Positions 30,054 through 39,444 of a DNA stretch of 64,000 bases are shown one piece after another. The notes under the pieces were generated by a model. The model worked only from the letters and a program-made list of their open reading frames with translations, did not search any database and was not told the origin of the DNA. This stretch comes from Microbacterium indicum DSM 19969. GTDB taxonomy: Bacteria > Actinomycetota > Actinomycetes > Actinomycetales > Microbacteriaceae. Both the position numbers and the translations under genes were made by a program. The stretch is from contig NZ_KE383822.1 of NCBI RefSeq assembly GCF_000422385.1, positions 30,053-94,052 of the forward strand, read 5' to 3'. Every line of letters starts with the position of its first letter. The first letter of the stretch is position 1.

Positions 30054-31040
30054 TCAGAAGGTGTGGCCGGCGGGCATGCTGAGGAGCAGCCCGCCCTCGT
30101 CGATCACGCATCGGATGAGCACGGCGTCGCCGAACTCGTCGCCGTCGAGCTCGACGGGTCGCGCCTCGTCGGGCTTGGCCTCGATGGCGTCGCCCGTGAG
30201 GTAGCGGATCGACTGGCCGCGCGTGCGCTCGACCCGTCGCCCGATCGCCGAGCGGCGGAGGAACGGGGCGTTCCACGTGATCGTGCGGGCGACGCCGAGC
30301 CAGCCGAACGCGCCGCTCGGCTGGATCACCGCGACGTCGAGGCGGCCGTCGTCGACGCGCGCGTCGGGCATGAGCTCGATGCCGGCGGGCAGGTGGCCGC
30401 AGTTCGCGAACAGGATCGACTGCACCTTCGCGGTGTGCACGTGCTCGCCGCGGAACTGGTATGCGATGCGGAACGGCTTCGCGCGGGGGAGCGATCGGGC
30501 CGCGCCGTCGACGTACGCGACCCACCCGACCTGCTTCTTGAGCCGCGCGCTCGTGTTCGCGATCATCGCGGCGTCGAGCCCCATGCCCGCCATCACGACG
30601 AACGCGTGCTCGTCCTTCGTCCCGTCCTCGCGGGTGAGGGTCGCGACGCCGATGTCGACCGCCGCGGCGTCGCCCGAGAACGCGGCGTCGACCATCGGCT
30701 CGACCGACGCGAGCGGGAGCCGGAGGTTGCGGGCGAGGAGGTTGCCCGTGCCGCTCGGCACGATCGCGAGCGGCACCCCGGATCCGCGCATCGCCTCCGC
30801 GACGGCGCGCACGGTCCCGTCGCCGCCCGCGACGAGGACGACGCTCGCCCCCTGCACGAGGGCCTCGCGCGTCGCCCCCTGCCCCGGGTCCTCGACGCTC
30901 GTGGGCAGGAAGAGCGGATCCGGCCATCCCGCGTCGCGCGAACGCGCCGCGATCGCGCGGCGCAGGCCGACGATGTCGGCCACCTTCACGGGGTTGAAGA
31001 CGAGGGCGGCCCGCCCCGCCTCAGCCTGCTCATCCGCCAT
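30054..31040 (-). CDS. Diacylglycerol kinase family lipid kinase
   Basis: A 328-residue member of the DagK/YegS catalytic family. VVLVAGGDGTVRAVAEAM contains the nucleotide-binding GGDGT, IVPSGTGNLLARNL follows, and the C-terminal half has MPDARVDDGRLDVAVI. It phosphorylates a membrane lipid such as diacylglycerol. The product TATTCT box lies seven bases before the ATG on the minus strand. It is divergent from serS with a 45-base gap. Confidence 0.88.
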   Translation of the reverse strand: MADEQAEAGRAALVFNPVKVADIVGLRRAIAARSRDAGWPDPLFLPTSVEDPGQGATREALVQGASVVLVAGGDGTVRAVAEAMRGSGVPLAIVPSGTGNLLARNLRLPLASVEPMVDAAFSGDAAAVDIGVATLTREDGTKDEHAFVVMAGMGLDAAMIANTSARLKKQVGWVAYVDGAARSLPRAKPFRIAYQFRGEHVHTAKVQSILFANCGHLPAGIELMPDARVDDGRLDVAVIQPSGAFGWLGVARTITWNAPFLRRSAIGRRVERTRGQSIRYLTGDAIEAKPDEARPVELDGDEFGDAVLIRCVIDEGGLLLSMPAGHTF

Positions 31041-31085
31041 GCGCAACAGAATACGGAGTGCCCCGCTCCCGCATACACTTGACGG

Positions 31086-32372
31086 GTGATCGACCCCGTG
31101 CTGCTTCGTGAGAACCCCGAGCTCGTCAAGGCCTCCCAGGCCGCCCGCGGCAACGACACCTCGTCGGTCGACGTCGCGGTCGCCGCCGAGGCGGAGCGCC
31201 GCCGATCGCTCACGGTCTTCGAAGAGCTGCGCGCCGAGCAGAACGCGTTCAGCAAGGTCGTCGCGAAGGCGCCGAAGGACGAGAAGCCGGCGCTCGTCGC
31301 GCAGGCCAAGGACCTCGCGCTGCGGGTGAAGCAGGCGCAGGCCGCGTCGCTCGAGGCGGAGGACGCGTTCCGCGCCGCGATGGAGCCGATCCAGAACATC
31401 ATCATCGACGGCGTTCCCGAGGGCGGCGAGGACGACTTCGTGACGCTGCGCGAGGTCGGCGAGATCCGCGCCTTCGACCCCGAGGAGTTCCCGGACGGAC
31501 CCCGCGACCACCTCGAGTTGGGCGAGATGCTCGGCGCGATCGACATGTCGCGCGGCGCGAAGGTGTCGGGCGCGCGGTTCTCGTTCCTCAAGGGCGTCGG
31601 CGCCCGCCTCGAGCTCGCGCTCATGAACTACGGCCTGCAGACGGCCCTCGACAACGGCTTCACGCCGATGATCACGCCGACGATCGTGAACCCCGAGATC
31701 ATGGCGGGCACGGGCTTCCTCGGCCAGCACGCCGACGAGATCTACCACCTCGAAGAGGACGACCAGTACCTCGTGGGCACGAGCGAGGTCGCCCTCGCGG
31801 GGTACCACAAGGACGAGATCGTCGACCTCGGCGACGAGCAGGAGATCCGCTACGCGGGCTGGTCGACCTGCTACCGCCGCGAGGCCGGATCGGGCGGCAA
31901 GGACACCCGCGGCATCATCCGCGTGCACCAGTTCAACAAGCTCGAGATGTTCGTCTACACGACGCCCGAGAAAGCCGAGGAGGTGCATCGCCAGCTCGTC
32001 GCGCTCGAAGAGCAGATGCTCGCCTCGCTGGGCCTTGCGTACCGCGTGATCGACGTCGCGGCCGGGGATCTCGGATCCAGCGCCGCCCGCAAGTACGACA
32101 CCGAGGCGTGGGTCCCCACGCAGGGTGCGTACCGCGAGCTGACGTCGACCTCGAACTGCACGACCTACCAGGCCCGCCGCCTCGACATCCGCTACCGACC
32201 GGAGGAGGGCGGCCGCACGCAGAGCGTCGCGACCCTCAACGGCACGCTCGCGACGACGCGCTGGATCGTGGCGATCCTCGAGACGCACCAGCGGCCCGAC
32301 GCATCCGTCGTCGTCCCCGAGGTCCTCCGGCCCTACATGGGCGGGCTCGAGATTCTGGAACCGATCGCATGA
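31086..32372 (+). CDS. serS: Serine--tRNA ligase
   Basis: A 428-residue class II synthetase. The N-terminal 100 residues form the long tRNA-binding coiled coil. The core has [19 protein letters not shown], FRxE-type motif 2 within [20 protein letters not shown], and the class II motif 3 near the end ([17 protein letters not shown], then [18 protein letters not shown]). TACACT is six bases before GTG 31086. Two of its substrate tRNAs, Ser(UGA) and Ser(GCU), lie 1-2.5 kb downstream. Confidence 0.96.
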   Translation: MIDPVLLRENPELVKASQAARGNDTSSVDVAVAAEAERRRSLTVFEELRAEQNAFSKVVAKAPKDEKPALVAQAKDLALRVKQAQAASLEAEDAFRAAMEPIQNIIIDGVPEGGEDDFVTLREVGEIRAFDPEEFPDGPRDHLELGEMLGAIDMSRGAKVSGARFSFLKGVGARLELALMNYGLQTALDNGFTPMITPTIVNPEIMAGTGFLGQHADEIYHLEEDDQYLVGTSEVALAGYHKDEIVDLGDEQEIRYAGWSTCYRREAGSGGKDTRGIIRVHQFNKLEMFVYTTPEKAEEVHRQLVALEEQMLASLGLAYRVIDVAAGDLGSSAARKYDTEAWVPTQGAYRELTSTSNCTTYQARRLDIRYRPEEGGRTQSVATLNGTLATTRWIVAILETHQRPDASVVVPEVLRPYMGGLEILEPIA

Positions 32373-33256
32373 CCCGCACCGAGCCGCACGCCCACGTCGA
32401 GCTCGACCCGGCGACGGGGAAGCCCCCGCTCACGCCCGAGTCGGAGCGCCTCCTCATCGCCCTCGACATCGACGGGACCGTGCTGCTCGAGGATGAGTCG
32501 TTCAGCCCCGGCGTCCCGGCGGCCGTGCGCGAGGCGGCCATGCGCGGCCACATCGTGACGCTCGCGACGGGTCGCAGCTGGGAGTCGACGTCGCCGGTCC
32601 TCGCCTGGCTCGGCCTCACCCCCGAGTTCGTCGTGAGCGCCAACGGCGCGACGATCCTCGAGCGCGACACGACGCAGCCCGGCGACTACCGCCGCCACAC
32701 GATCGAGACCTTCGACTCGACCGACGTCCTCGAGCGCCTCGAGCAGCACCTGCCCGACGCCAACTACATGGTCGAGCTCGGCGACGGCACGCGCCTCTTC
32801 AACACCTTCATGGACGACTGGGACCTGTCGCGCCCCCACGCGCGGCGCGCCTCGCTCGAAGACATGAAGGGCCTGCAGGTCATGCGCGTCGTCGTGGTCT
32901 CGCCCGATCACGACAGCGAGGCCTTCGTCGGCTTCGTCGACGACATGGGCCTGCAGCACGTGTCGTACTCGGTCGGCTGGTCGGCGTGGCTCGACATCGC
33001 CCCGCAGGGCATCGACAAGTCGACGGCGCTCGAGAAGGTGCGCGGCATGCTGGGCATCGATCCGTCTCGCGTCGTCGTCATGGGCGACGGCCGCAACGAC
33101 ATCCAGATGCTCGAGTGGGCGAGGCGGATCGGCGGGCGGGGAATCGTCATGGGACAGGCGGTCCCCGAGGTCGTCGAGGCGGGATCCGAGCTCACCGGAA
33201 CGGTGCTCGAGGGCGGCGTGGCGCAGGCGCTGCGGGCGCTCGGCGCGGTCAGATAG
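32369..33256 (+). CDS. HAD superfamily phosphatase (Cof type)
   Basis: A 295-residue Cof/YidA-like HAD hydrolase. Motif I is ALDIDGTVL (nucleophile Asp), motif II is ATGRSWES, and motif IV is [16 protein letters not shown]2 cap domain lies between. The usual substrates are sugar phosphates or flavin precursors; none can be chosen here. Its ATG overlaps the serS stop, so the two are coexpressed, as in many Microbacteriaceae. Confidence 0.9.
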   Translation: MTRTEPHAHVELDPATGKPPLTPESERLLIALDIDGTVLLEDESFSPGVPAAVREAAMRGHIVTLATGRSWESTSPVLAWLGLTPEFVVSANGATILERDTTQPGDYRRHTIETFDSTDVLERLEQHLPDANYMVELGDGTRLFNTFMDDWDLSRPHARRASLEDMKGLQVMRVVVVSPDHDSEAFVGFVDDMGLQHVSYSVGWSAWLDIAPQGIDKSTALEKVRGMLGIDPSRVVVMGDGRNDIQMLEWARRIGGRGIVMGQAVPEVVEAGSELTGTVLEGGVAQALRALGAVR

Positions 33257-33300
33257 GCCTCGGCTACACTCGCGCTAACGGCCGGGCACCGCTCGGCCCG

Positions 33301-33385
33301 GGAGGGTTGTCCGAGCGGCCGAAGGATCTGGTCTTGAAAACCAGCGCGCAGAGATGTGCCGTGGGTTCGAATCCCACACCCTCCG
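33301..33385 (+). tRNA. tRNA-Ser (TGA)
   Basis: An 85-base class II tRNA with acceptor GGAGGGT opposite ACCCTCC, anticodon TGA in the CTTGAAA loop, and a long variable arm (GCGCGCAGAGATGTGC). CCA is not encoded. A TACACT box at 33265-33270 is a probable -10 element. Confidence 0.95.
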
Positions 33386-33409
33386 CTGATCCCGATCGAA
33401 AGGATCCGT

Positions 33410-34666
33410 GTGAGCACCACGCCTGATCACAACCTGCGCGGCCCCGTGGCCCGTCACACGAAGCTGCGCCGCCCGAACCCCGGCCTCGGGGTCCTGAAGT
33501 GGCTCGGCCTCGCGCTGTCGGCGGTCCTCGTCGCGGTCGTGGGCGTCGGCGCCTACGCGTACACCGACTACACCGGCACGCTCAGCGCCAACTCGATCAC
33601 GCTCGACGGGCAGGACACGGATCCGCCCGCGGTCGACGTGCTGCCGAACGAGGACTACAACATCCTCATCGCGGGCATCGACAAGTGCGAGGAGAAGTAC
33701 CTCGAGTACTTCGGTGGCCGCTGCACCGAGGCGATGGTCGAGGAGCAGGCGAACTCGTACGCGAGCCAGCTCAACGACGTCAATATGATCATCCACATCT
33801 CGGCCGAGCCGCGCCGCGTCACGGTGATCAGCATCCCCCGCGACACCATGGCGTCGCGCCCCTCGTGCACCGACGCTGACGGCAACGCGACGTCGGCCGT
33901 CGACCTCGCGGCGTTCAACGAGTCGTACGGAACCGGCGGCCTGTCGTGCGTCGTGAGCACGGCCGAGCAGCTCACGGGGCTCGAGATCGACCACGCGGCC
34001 CTCATGACCTGGGCCGGAGTGATCGATGTGACGAACGCGATCGGCGGTGTCACGGTGTGCGTCGAGGACGGGATCTACGACCCCGACAACACGGGTCTCA
34101 TGCTCGACCCCGGAACCTACGACCTCGCGGGCGAGACAGCCCTGCAGTTCCTGCGCGTGCGCCATGGCATCGGCGACGGCTCCGACCTGTCTCGCATCTC
34201 GAACCAGCAGGTCTACATGTCGGCGCTCGTCAACAAGCTCGTGAGCGACGACACGCTCAGCGACTACGGGGCGCTGCTGCGGCTCGCGAACGCGGTCGTG
34301 AACAACGTCACGGTCTCGTCGGGACTCTCGAACCCGCTGACGCTCGTCCAGATCGCGGGCGCGCTCTCGAGCGTCTCCCTGAGCGACTACGCGTTCATCC
34401 AGCTGCCCGTCGTCGACTACGCGCCGAACCCGAACAAGGTCGCGATCGACCAGACCTCGTGGGATCAGGTGAAGGCGGCGCTCGACGCGAACCAGCCGAT
34501 CACCTTCGACGACCCGTCGGCGACCGAGACGCCCGCCCCTGCGGATCCGACCGCCGAGCCGACGCCCGAGGCGACCGACCCGTCGACCGTGACCCTGCCG
34601 TCGAACCTGTCGGGATCGACGGCCGATCAGCAGACGGCGACCTGCGGCACCCAGTCGCTCTTCTGA
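33410..34666 (+). CDS. LytR-CpsA-Psr (LCP) family wall ligase
   Basis: A 418-residue protein with a short cytoplasmic tail, one membrane helix (about residues 27-48) and an LCP domain. The catalytic blocks are YNILIAGID, VISIPRDTMA (conserved Arg/Asp) and ALQFLRVRHGIGDGSDLSRISNQQ. LCP enzymes move teichoic acid, arabinogalactan or capsule polymers from lipid carriers to peptidoglycan. The C-terminal 60 residues are Pro/Thr/Ser-rich. A GAAAGG site at 33398-33403 sets the GTG start 25 bases after tRNA-Ser. It is cotranscription-compatible with that tRNA. Confidence 0.9.
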   Translation: MSTTPDHNLRGPVARHTKLRRPNPGLGVLKWLGLALSAVLVAVVGVGAYAYTDYTGTLSANSITLDGQDTDPPAVDVLPNEDYNILIAGIDKCEEKYLEYFGGRCTEAMVEEQANSYASQLNDVNMIIHISAEPRRVTVISIPRDTMASRPSCTDADGNATSAVDLAAFNESYGTGGLSCVVSTAEQLTGLEIDHAALMTWAGVIDVTNAIGGVTVCVEDGIYDPDNTGLMLDPGTYDLAGETALQFLRVRHGIGDGSDLSRISNQQVYMSALVNKLVSDDTLSDYGALLRLANAVVNNVTVSSGLSNPLTLVQIAGALSSVSLSDYAFIQLPVVDYAPNPNKVAIDQTSWDQVKAALDANQPITFDDPSATETPAPADPTAEPTPEATDPSTVTLPSNLSGSTADQQTATCGTQSLF

Positions 34667-34731
34667 CACGCCGTTTCGACGGGCGCGCGGCGCTCGGTTA
34701 TGATGGTGGGAGTGCCCGTTCGCGGGCACGT

Positions 34732-34820
34732 GGAGACGTGCCAGAGCGGCCGAATGGACTTCACTGCTAATGAAGGGTCGGGCTAAAACCCGACCGGGGG
34801 TTCAAATCCCCCCGTCTCCG
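34732..34820 (+). tRNA. tRNA-Ser (GCT)
   Basis: An 89-base class II tRNA with acceptor GGAGACG opposite CGTCTCC, anticodon GCT, and a long variable arm (GGGTCGGGCTAAAACCCGACC). CCA is not encoded. TATGAT near 34699 is the likely -10 box. Confidence 0.95.
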
Positions 34821-34825
34821 CCGGT

Positions 34826-34876
34826 GTCCTGAGCCGCGACAGAGTTCTCGAACTCGTCGCGGCTCAGGACTTTCTC
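34826..34876 (+). terminator. Terminator after tRNA-Ser(GCT)
   Basis: Perfect 14-base arms GTCCTGAGCCGCGA (34826-34839) and its complement (34857-34870), followed by TTTCTCGT. Confidence 0.75.
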
Positions 34877-34976
34877 GTCTCCGCCTGCCCCGCGGGCGTG
34901 CCGATGCGGCCCAGGTCGTCGAACAGCTGCGCGACCGCGGAGCCGGCACGAAGCGAGGCGCCGGTAACGTGGCCTG

Positions 34977-35396
34977 ATGCACTGGTCGCTCCGCCCCGCC
35001 ATCGCCTCCGACGCCGGCTGGATCGCCGAGCTGCGCGCCGAGGTCCTGCGGCCCGATCTCGAGCGGCTCGGGCGCTACGACCCCGTGCGGGTGCGCGAGC
35101 GCTTCACGACGGCGTTCGAGCCGGCGCTGACGCGCGTCATCGTGGTCGACGGCGAGGACGCGGGATCCATCGCGGTGCGCCCCGCCCGGGACAGCGCCTG
35201 GATCGAGCACTTCTACCTCCCCGCGCGGGTGCAGGGTCGCGGCGTCGGCACGGGCGTGCTGCGCGGCGTGCTCGAGCCGGGTGGGGTCTTCCGGCTCAAC
35301 GTCCTCCAGGGCAGCCCCGCGAGGCGACTGTACGAGCGGCACGGGTTCGTCCTCGACAGCGAGGACGACGTCGACGTCTACCTCGTGCGCCGGTGA
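34977..35396 (+). CDS. GNAT family acetyltransferase
   Basis: A 139-residue GCN5-related N-acetyltransferase. The acetyl-CoA pyrophosphate loop is in LPARVQGRGVGTGVLRGVL (Q/RxxGxG/A), and the C-terminal SPARRLYERHGFVLDSEDD is the usual motif B region. The substrate is unknown. TAACGT is six bases before ATG 34977. It is convergent with the SDR gene. Confidence 0.85.
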   Translation: MHWSLRPAIASDAGWIAELRAEVLRPDLERLGRYDPVRVRERFTTAFEPALTRVIVVDGEDAGSIAVRPARDSAWIEHFYLPARVQGRGVGTGVLRGVLEPGGVFRLNVLQGSPARRLYERHGFVLDSEDDVDVYLVRR

Positions 35397-35419
35397 CGGT
35401 GCGCGGGCCGGCTGCCGCG

Positions 35420-36295
35420 TCAGCTGATCCCGAACCCGCCGTCCGACGTGAGCACCTGCCCGACGACCCACGCGCCGCTCGCGGTGCTGAGCCACCCGAT
35501 GAGCTCCGCAGGATCCTCGGGGCGCCCGAACCGCCCGAACGGGGTCGAGGCGAGGTGGTCCTCGAGCGCATCGAGCGACCGGTCCGTCGTGTCGGGATCC
35601 ATGTACCCCGTGTTCACGGGGCCGGGATCGATCGTGTTGAGGACGATCCCGAGGTCGAGGAGCTCGCCCGCGACGGTGGCCGTCGCCCCGGCGAGGGCGG
35701 CCTTGCTCGTCGCGTAGGCGACCTCGCCGCGCATCGGCCCGTGCACCTGGCCCGACGTCATCCAGAAGACCCGCCCGAGAGGCTCGGCGAATGGGCCGCC
35801 CCCGCGGACGCGGTCGCCGGGGCGGCGGCGCGCCGCGTGCTCCGTGGCGGCGACCCGTCGGGCGAACTCCGAGGTGAGGAGCAGCGTCGAGCGCGTGTTG
35901 ATCTGCCAGAACGCGTCGAGGCGCTCCGGCGTCATGTCGAGGATGCCGCCGTCGTCACCGCTCTTCGCGTGGTTGCAGACGAGGAGGTCGAGGCCTCCCG
36001 TGAGCGCACCCGCGGCATCGAGCAGCGGGGCGATCGTCGACGGGTCCGAGAGGTCGGCGCTCATGTCCGCGGCAACGGCGTCCTCATGCAGCACCTCGCG
36101 GATCCCCGCGCGCACCGCGTCGAGATCGTCGCCGCCCCACGGCAGGTCGAGGTCGTGCGGGCGGAAGTGGTGGGCGAAGACGCTGGCGCCGAGCGACGCG
36201 AGCTTGCGCGCCACCGCGTATCCGATGCCGCGGCGCCGGGAGACGCCCGTGACGAGCGCCGTGCGGCCGAGCAGGGGGAACGAGGAAGCGGGCAC
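35420..36295 (-). CDS. Short-chain dehydrogenase/reductase
   Basis: A 291-residue SDR. The cofactor loop is TALVTGVSRRRGIGYAVA (a variant of TGxxxGIG), the NAG-like segment is VCNHAKSG, and the active site is SGQ...AYATSKAALAG (Ser, Tyr and Lys). The C-terminus WLSTASGAWVVGQVLTSDGGF resembles 3-oxoacyl-ACP reductases. The insertion around HAARRRPGDRVRGGG is unusual. The substrate is unknown. It is downstream of, and on the same strand as, the membrane pair. Confidence 0.85.
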   Translation of the reverse strand: MPASSFPLLGRTALVTGVSRRRGIGYAVARKLASLGASVFAHHFRPHDLDLPWGGDDLDAVRAGIREVLHEDAVAADMSADLSDPSTIAPLLDAAGALTGGLDLLVCNHAKSGDDGGILDMTPERLDAFWQINTRSTLLLTSEFARRVAATEHAARRRPGDRVRGGGPFAEPLGRVFWMTSGQVHGPMRGEVAYATSKAALAGATATVAGELLDLGIVLNTIDPGPVNTGYMDPDTTDRSLDALEDHLASTPFGRFGRPEDPAELIGWLSTASGAWVVGQVLTSDGGFGIS

Positions 36296-36351
36296 GGATC
36301 AGGACATTACATGGAGAACATCCCGCGCGGGGCGGCCCCGCGCCGCGCCCG

Positions 36352-36912
36352 TCAGTCGCCGATCGACTCGCCCCAGCTGTCGAGCGTCTCGTCGGTGTCG
36401 ACGACGAAGGCCTGCGGGTGATCCGGCAGGTACCGCACGACGACCTGCTCGGACATCGCGAGGAACGCGTCGGCGTCGGGGTACGACGGCTGCGTGAAGA
36501 ACGGGACGTTGACGGTGTACTCCGCTCCGTCCTCCGCCGTGAACGTCAGGGTGTCGTCGCCGTTGTCGACGGCGACGGCCATCGCGCCGTTCGCGTAGAT
36601 GTAGGGGCTCGTGATCGGGCTCGAGATGAGCGAGATGAGCCCGATGACGGCCCCCGACAGGACCACGAGGGCGAGGATCCGCCACAGCCACCGGACGAAC
36701 ACGAACGTCGCCGAGGCGCCGGCGGCCGCGGGCGCCTGGAGGCCGCGCTCCCGGCGCAGGTCGGCGAGCCGCGAGCCCGACGAGCCGCTGCCGCCGCGGA
36801 ACGCCATCGCGATGAGGCCGATGCCGCCGAACGCGCCGACGAAGACCATCTCGTAGCCGTGCGTCGCGGGGAACGTCGCGAGCCAGACGAGGGCGTCGAG
36901 GAACCCGGTCAT
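36352..36912 (-). CDS. Membrane protein of unknown function
   Basis: A 186-residue protein. One helix lies near residues 22-40 and one near 74-96, with a polar linker between (SGSSGSRLADLRRERG), and the C-terminal domain of about 85 residues is probably extracytoplasmic. No family is recognised. It overlaps the upstream gene by ATGA, so the two probably work together. Confidence 0.7.
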   Translation of the reverse strand: MTGFLDALVWLATFPATHGYEMVFVGAFGGIGLIAMAFRGGSGSSGSRLADLRRERGLQAPAAAGASATFVFVRWLWRILALVVLSGAVIGLISLISSPITSPYIYANGAMAVAVDNGDDTLTFTAEDGAEYTVNVPFFTQPSYPDADAFLAMSEQVVVRYLPDHPQAFVVDTDETLDSWGESIGD

Positions 36913-37388
36913 GCGGTGTGCTCCTTCGCGATGCGCACGCGGTCGGGGTTCGTCCCGCGGTACTCGACCGTCACGGGGGATCCGACTCGGAGGCCCTCCC
37001 CGACGAACGGATCCTGGAACGCGCGCACGGTCGTGACGAACGCGTCGCCGTCCTCGGGCGTGACCTCGACGAAGAACTCGTACTGCGGCACGTCGTTGAC
37101 GCTCGTTCCGGTGCGGCGGCCCTCGAGCACGATGCCGACGGCCATCCGCACGGGGCCGAGGGACGCGCGCCGGCCGCCGCCGTCCTGGCGCGGGAACATG
37201 AGGGGACCGCACACCATCGTCGCGAATCCCCACCCGACGCCCGCGAGGAGGAAGGCGACGTCGATGGACCCGTCCGTGGGGCGCAGCCACCCCGCCGACT
37301 GATCGACGAAGAACAGCGAGGCGATCACCCGCGAGAGGAGGAAAGCTGAGAGCGCCAGCCAGATGAGGCGGCCGAGCCATCGGAACAT
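36909..37388 (-). CDS. DUF3592-like membrane protein
   Basis: A 159-residue protein. Two N-terminal helices (about residues 5-28 and 42-65) are followed by a beta-rich domain with GIVLEGRRTGTSVNDVPQYEFFVEV, similar to DUF3592 proteins. TACTGT lies six bases before the ATG on the minus strand. Its stop overlaps the start of the next membrane protein gene. The function is unknown. Confidence 0.7.
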   Translation of the reverse strand: MFRWLGRLIWLALSAFLLSRVIASLFFVDQSAGWLRPTDGSIDVAFLLAGVGWGFATMVCGPLMFPRQDGGGRRASLGPVRMAVGIVLEGRRTGTSVNDVPQYEFFVEVTPEDGDAFVTTVRAFQDPFVGEGLRVGSPVTVEYRGTNPDRVRIAKEHTA

Positions 37389-37504
37389 GCTCCAACAGTA
37401 CGGGCAGCGCCGGATCCCTCCCGGTCACGGGTGGGGGAAACCCGATCCCAGCCGGGAGGCGGGCTCCGGTGCGCCGCCCCCACCCGCTCCGTACGTTTGA
37501 GGAC

Positions 37505-38758
37505 ATGACAACAACGACCTCCCCGGCGCCCCGCCTGATCACCCCGCTGCGGGTGCTCGGCGCGGTCGCCCACCTCAGCTTCATGGCCTTCTGGGGAGTC
37601 GCCGTCGCCCTCCTCGTCGGAACCCTGCTCGTCGGCGGCGTCGGCGGGCTCGTGTTCCTCGGCCTCGGCGCGATCCTCCTCGTCGGCGTCGTGTACGCGC
37701 TCTACGGCGCGGCGTTCCTCGAGACCGCCCGCGTCGAGGGGCTCTACGGCTTCGGCCTCCCCGTTCTCCGTCCGCGGCGCTCCCCGAAGCGCGGCTTCGT
37801 CGGCTTCCTCCACACCATCTGGATCCAGTTCATCGACGGCGGCATGTGGCGAGCGATCGCCAACCTCGTGCTCTCGACGGTGCTCGGCTGGATCACGTGG
37901 GCGCTCATCATGATCGCCGTCGTCGGCGTGACCGCCGCGTTCGCCCCGCTCTACGCGTCGGAGGACACCGTGCGGCTCGTCGGCGGATCCGTGTCGATCG
38001 CATTCGCGCCCGTCGCCGGCCCGCTGCTCGCCGTCGCGGCGCTCGCCGCGGTCGTCGGAGTCGCGCTGCTCCACGGCGTCCTCGCGCGCCTGCTCGTCGC
38101 CCCGATCCGCGAGGCGCAGCTCACCGCCCAGGTGCGCGACGCATCGACCCAGCGGCAGGAGGCGATCCGCGCCGGCGACGTCGAGCGCACCCGCATCGAG
38201 CGCGACCTGCACGACGGCGTCCAGCCGCGACTCGTCTCGATCGGCATGACGCTCGGCCTCGCCCAGACGAAGATCGACGCGGATCCCGAGGGCGCCAAGG
38301 CGCTCGTCGCCGAGGCGCACACCTCGACGAAGGCCGCGATCACCGAGCTGCGCCAGCTGGCGCGCGGGATCCACGCCTCGGTCCTCGACGACCGCGGCCT
38401 CGACGCCGCGCTGAGCGCCGTCGCGAGCCGCTCGCACATCCCCGTGCAGCTCGACGTCCGCATGGACGGCCCCGCGGGGCGCGACGCCGAGGCGGCGATG
38501 TACTTCGCGATCGCCGAGAGCCTCACGAACGCCGCGAAGCACTCGCGGGCGTCGGGCGTGCGGGTCACGGTCCGCTCGCGGCCCGGAGAGCTCTGGGCCC
38601 GCGTCGAGGACGACGGGCTGGGCGGCGCGCGCGTCGTGCCGGGCGGCGGGCTCGACGGCATCATGAATCGCATCACGGCCCTCGGCGGGACGGCTCGTCT
38701 CGACAGCCCCGCCGGCGGCCCCACGTCACTGGAGGTCAGCGTCCCATGCGCATCCTGA
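37505..38758 (+). CDS. Sensor histidine kinase (HisKA_3, NarL-type partner)
   Basis: A 417-residue kinase with four to six membrane helices in residues 15-205. The dimerisation block is RTRIERDLHDGVQPRLVSIG, with the phosphoacceptor His at residue 236. The ATPase domain has YFAIAESLTNAAKHSRAS (N box), EDDGLGGARVVPGGGLDGI (G boxes) and a degenerate end. Such sensors often respond to envelope stress. TACGTT lies seven bases before the ATG. The response regulator gene overlaps its 3' end by 13 bases. Confidence 0.92.
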   Translation: MTTTTSPAPRLITPLRVLGAVAHLSFMAFWGVAVALLVGTLLVGGVGGLVFLGLGAILLVGVVYALYGAAFLETARVEGLYGFGLPVLRPRRSPKRGFVGFLHTIWIQFIDGGMWRAIANLVLSTVLGWITWALIMIAVVGVTAAFAPLYASEDTVRLVGGSVSIAFAPVAGPLLAVAALAAVVGVALLHGVLARLLVAPIREAQLTAQVRDASTQRQEAIRAGDVERTRIERDLHDGVQPRLVSIGMTLGLAQTKIDADPEGAKALVAEAHTSTKAAITELRQLARGIHASVLDDRGLDAALSAVASRSHIPVQLDVRMDGPAGRDAEAAMYFAIAESLTNAAKHSRASGVRVTVRSRPGELWARVEDDGLGGARVVPGGGLDGIMNRITALGGTARLDSPAGGPTSLEVSVPCAS

Positions 38759-39444
38759 TCGTCGAAGACTCCGTCCTGCTGCGCGAGGGCCTCTCGCGCC
38801 TGCTCGCCGACTCGGGGCACGAGGTCGTCTCGGCCCTGCCCGACGCCTCGCGGCTCCTCGCCGCGGCGGCGGACACGGATCCCGATCTCGCGATCCTCGA
38901 CGTGAGGCTTCCCCCGACCTTCACCGACGAGGGGATCCGCGCCGCGATCGACCTGCGCCGCCAGGATCCGCGACTCCCGGTCCTCGTCCTCTCGCAGTAC
39001 GTCGAGGAGCGCTACGCGGCCGACCTCGTCGCCCAGCAGGGCGGCGGCGTCGGGTACCTCCTGAAGGACCGCGTCACCGACGTCGCCGACTTCCTCGAGG
39101 CGATCGGGCGGATCCGCGAGGGCGCCACGGTGCTCGACCCCGAGGTCGTGTCGCAGCTCCTGACGCGGCGATCGCGCGACGACCGCTTCGCCCGCCTCAC
39201 CGAGCGCGAGCGCGCCGTCCTCGCGCTGATCGCCGAGGGCAAGAACAACGCGGCGATCGCACGGCTGCTCTTCGTGAGCGACGGCGCGGTCGAGAAGCAC
39301 ATCACGTCGATCTTCCAGAAGCTCGACCTCGAGCAGGACGACACGGGCAACCGCCGCGTGCTGGCCGTGCTCGCCCACATCGACGCAACAGCCGCCCCGG
39401 GCCCCGTCGGCCCCGCGGCGCCCCAGAACGGATCACAGCGATGA
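38746..39444 (+). CDS. LuxR-family response regulator
   Basis: A 232-residue protein. The receiver domain has the acidic pair in VED (residues 6-8), the phosphoacceptor Asp at residue 52 (LAILDVRLPP) and the Lys in YLLKDRV. The LuxR/NarL helix-turn-helix is LTERERAVLALIAEGKNNAA onward. It is activated by the kinase encoded just upstream. The next gene starts in its stop (ATGA), making it the probable regulated output or co-sensor. Confidence 0.93.
   Translation: MRILIVEDSVLLREGLSRLLADSGHEVVSALPDASRLLAAAADTDPDLAILDVRLPPTFTDEGIRAAIDLRRQDPRLPVLVLSQYVEERYAADLVAQQGGGVGYLLKDRVTDVADFLEAIGRIREGATVLDPEVVSQLLTRRSRDDRFARLTERERAVLALIAEGKNNAAIARLLFVSDGAVEKHITSIFQKLDLEQDDTGNRRVLAVLAHIDATAAPGPVGPAAPQNGSQR

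Noticed and set aside
34813-34885. A prophage attachment site at tRNA-Ser(GCT)
   Set aside because: The direct repeat is only ten bases and encloses just a terminator; no integrase or phage gene is present. Kept only as a low-interest note.
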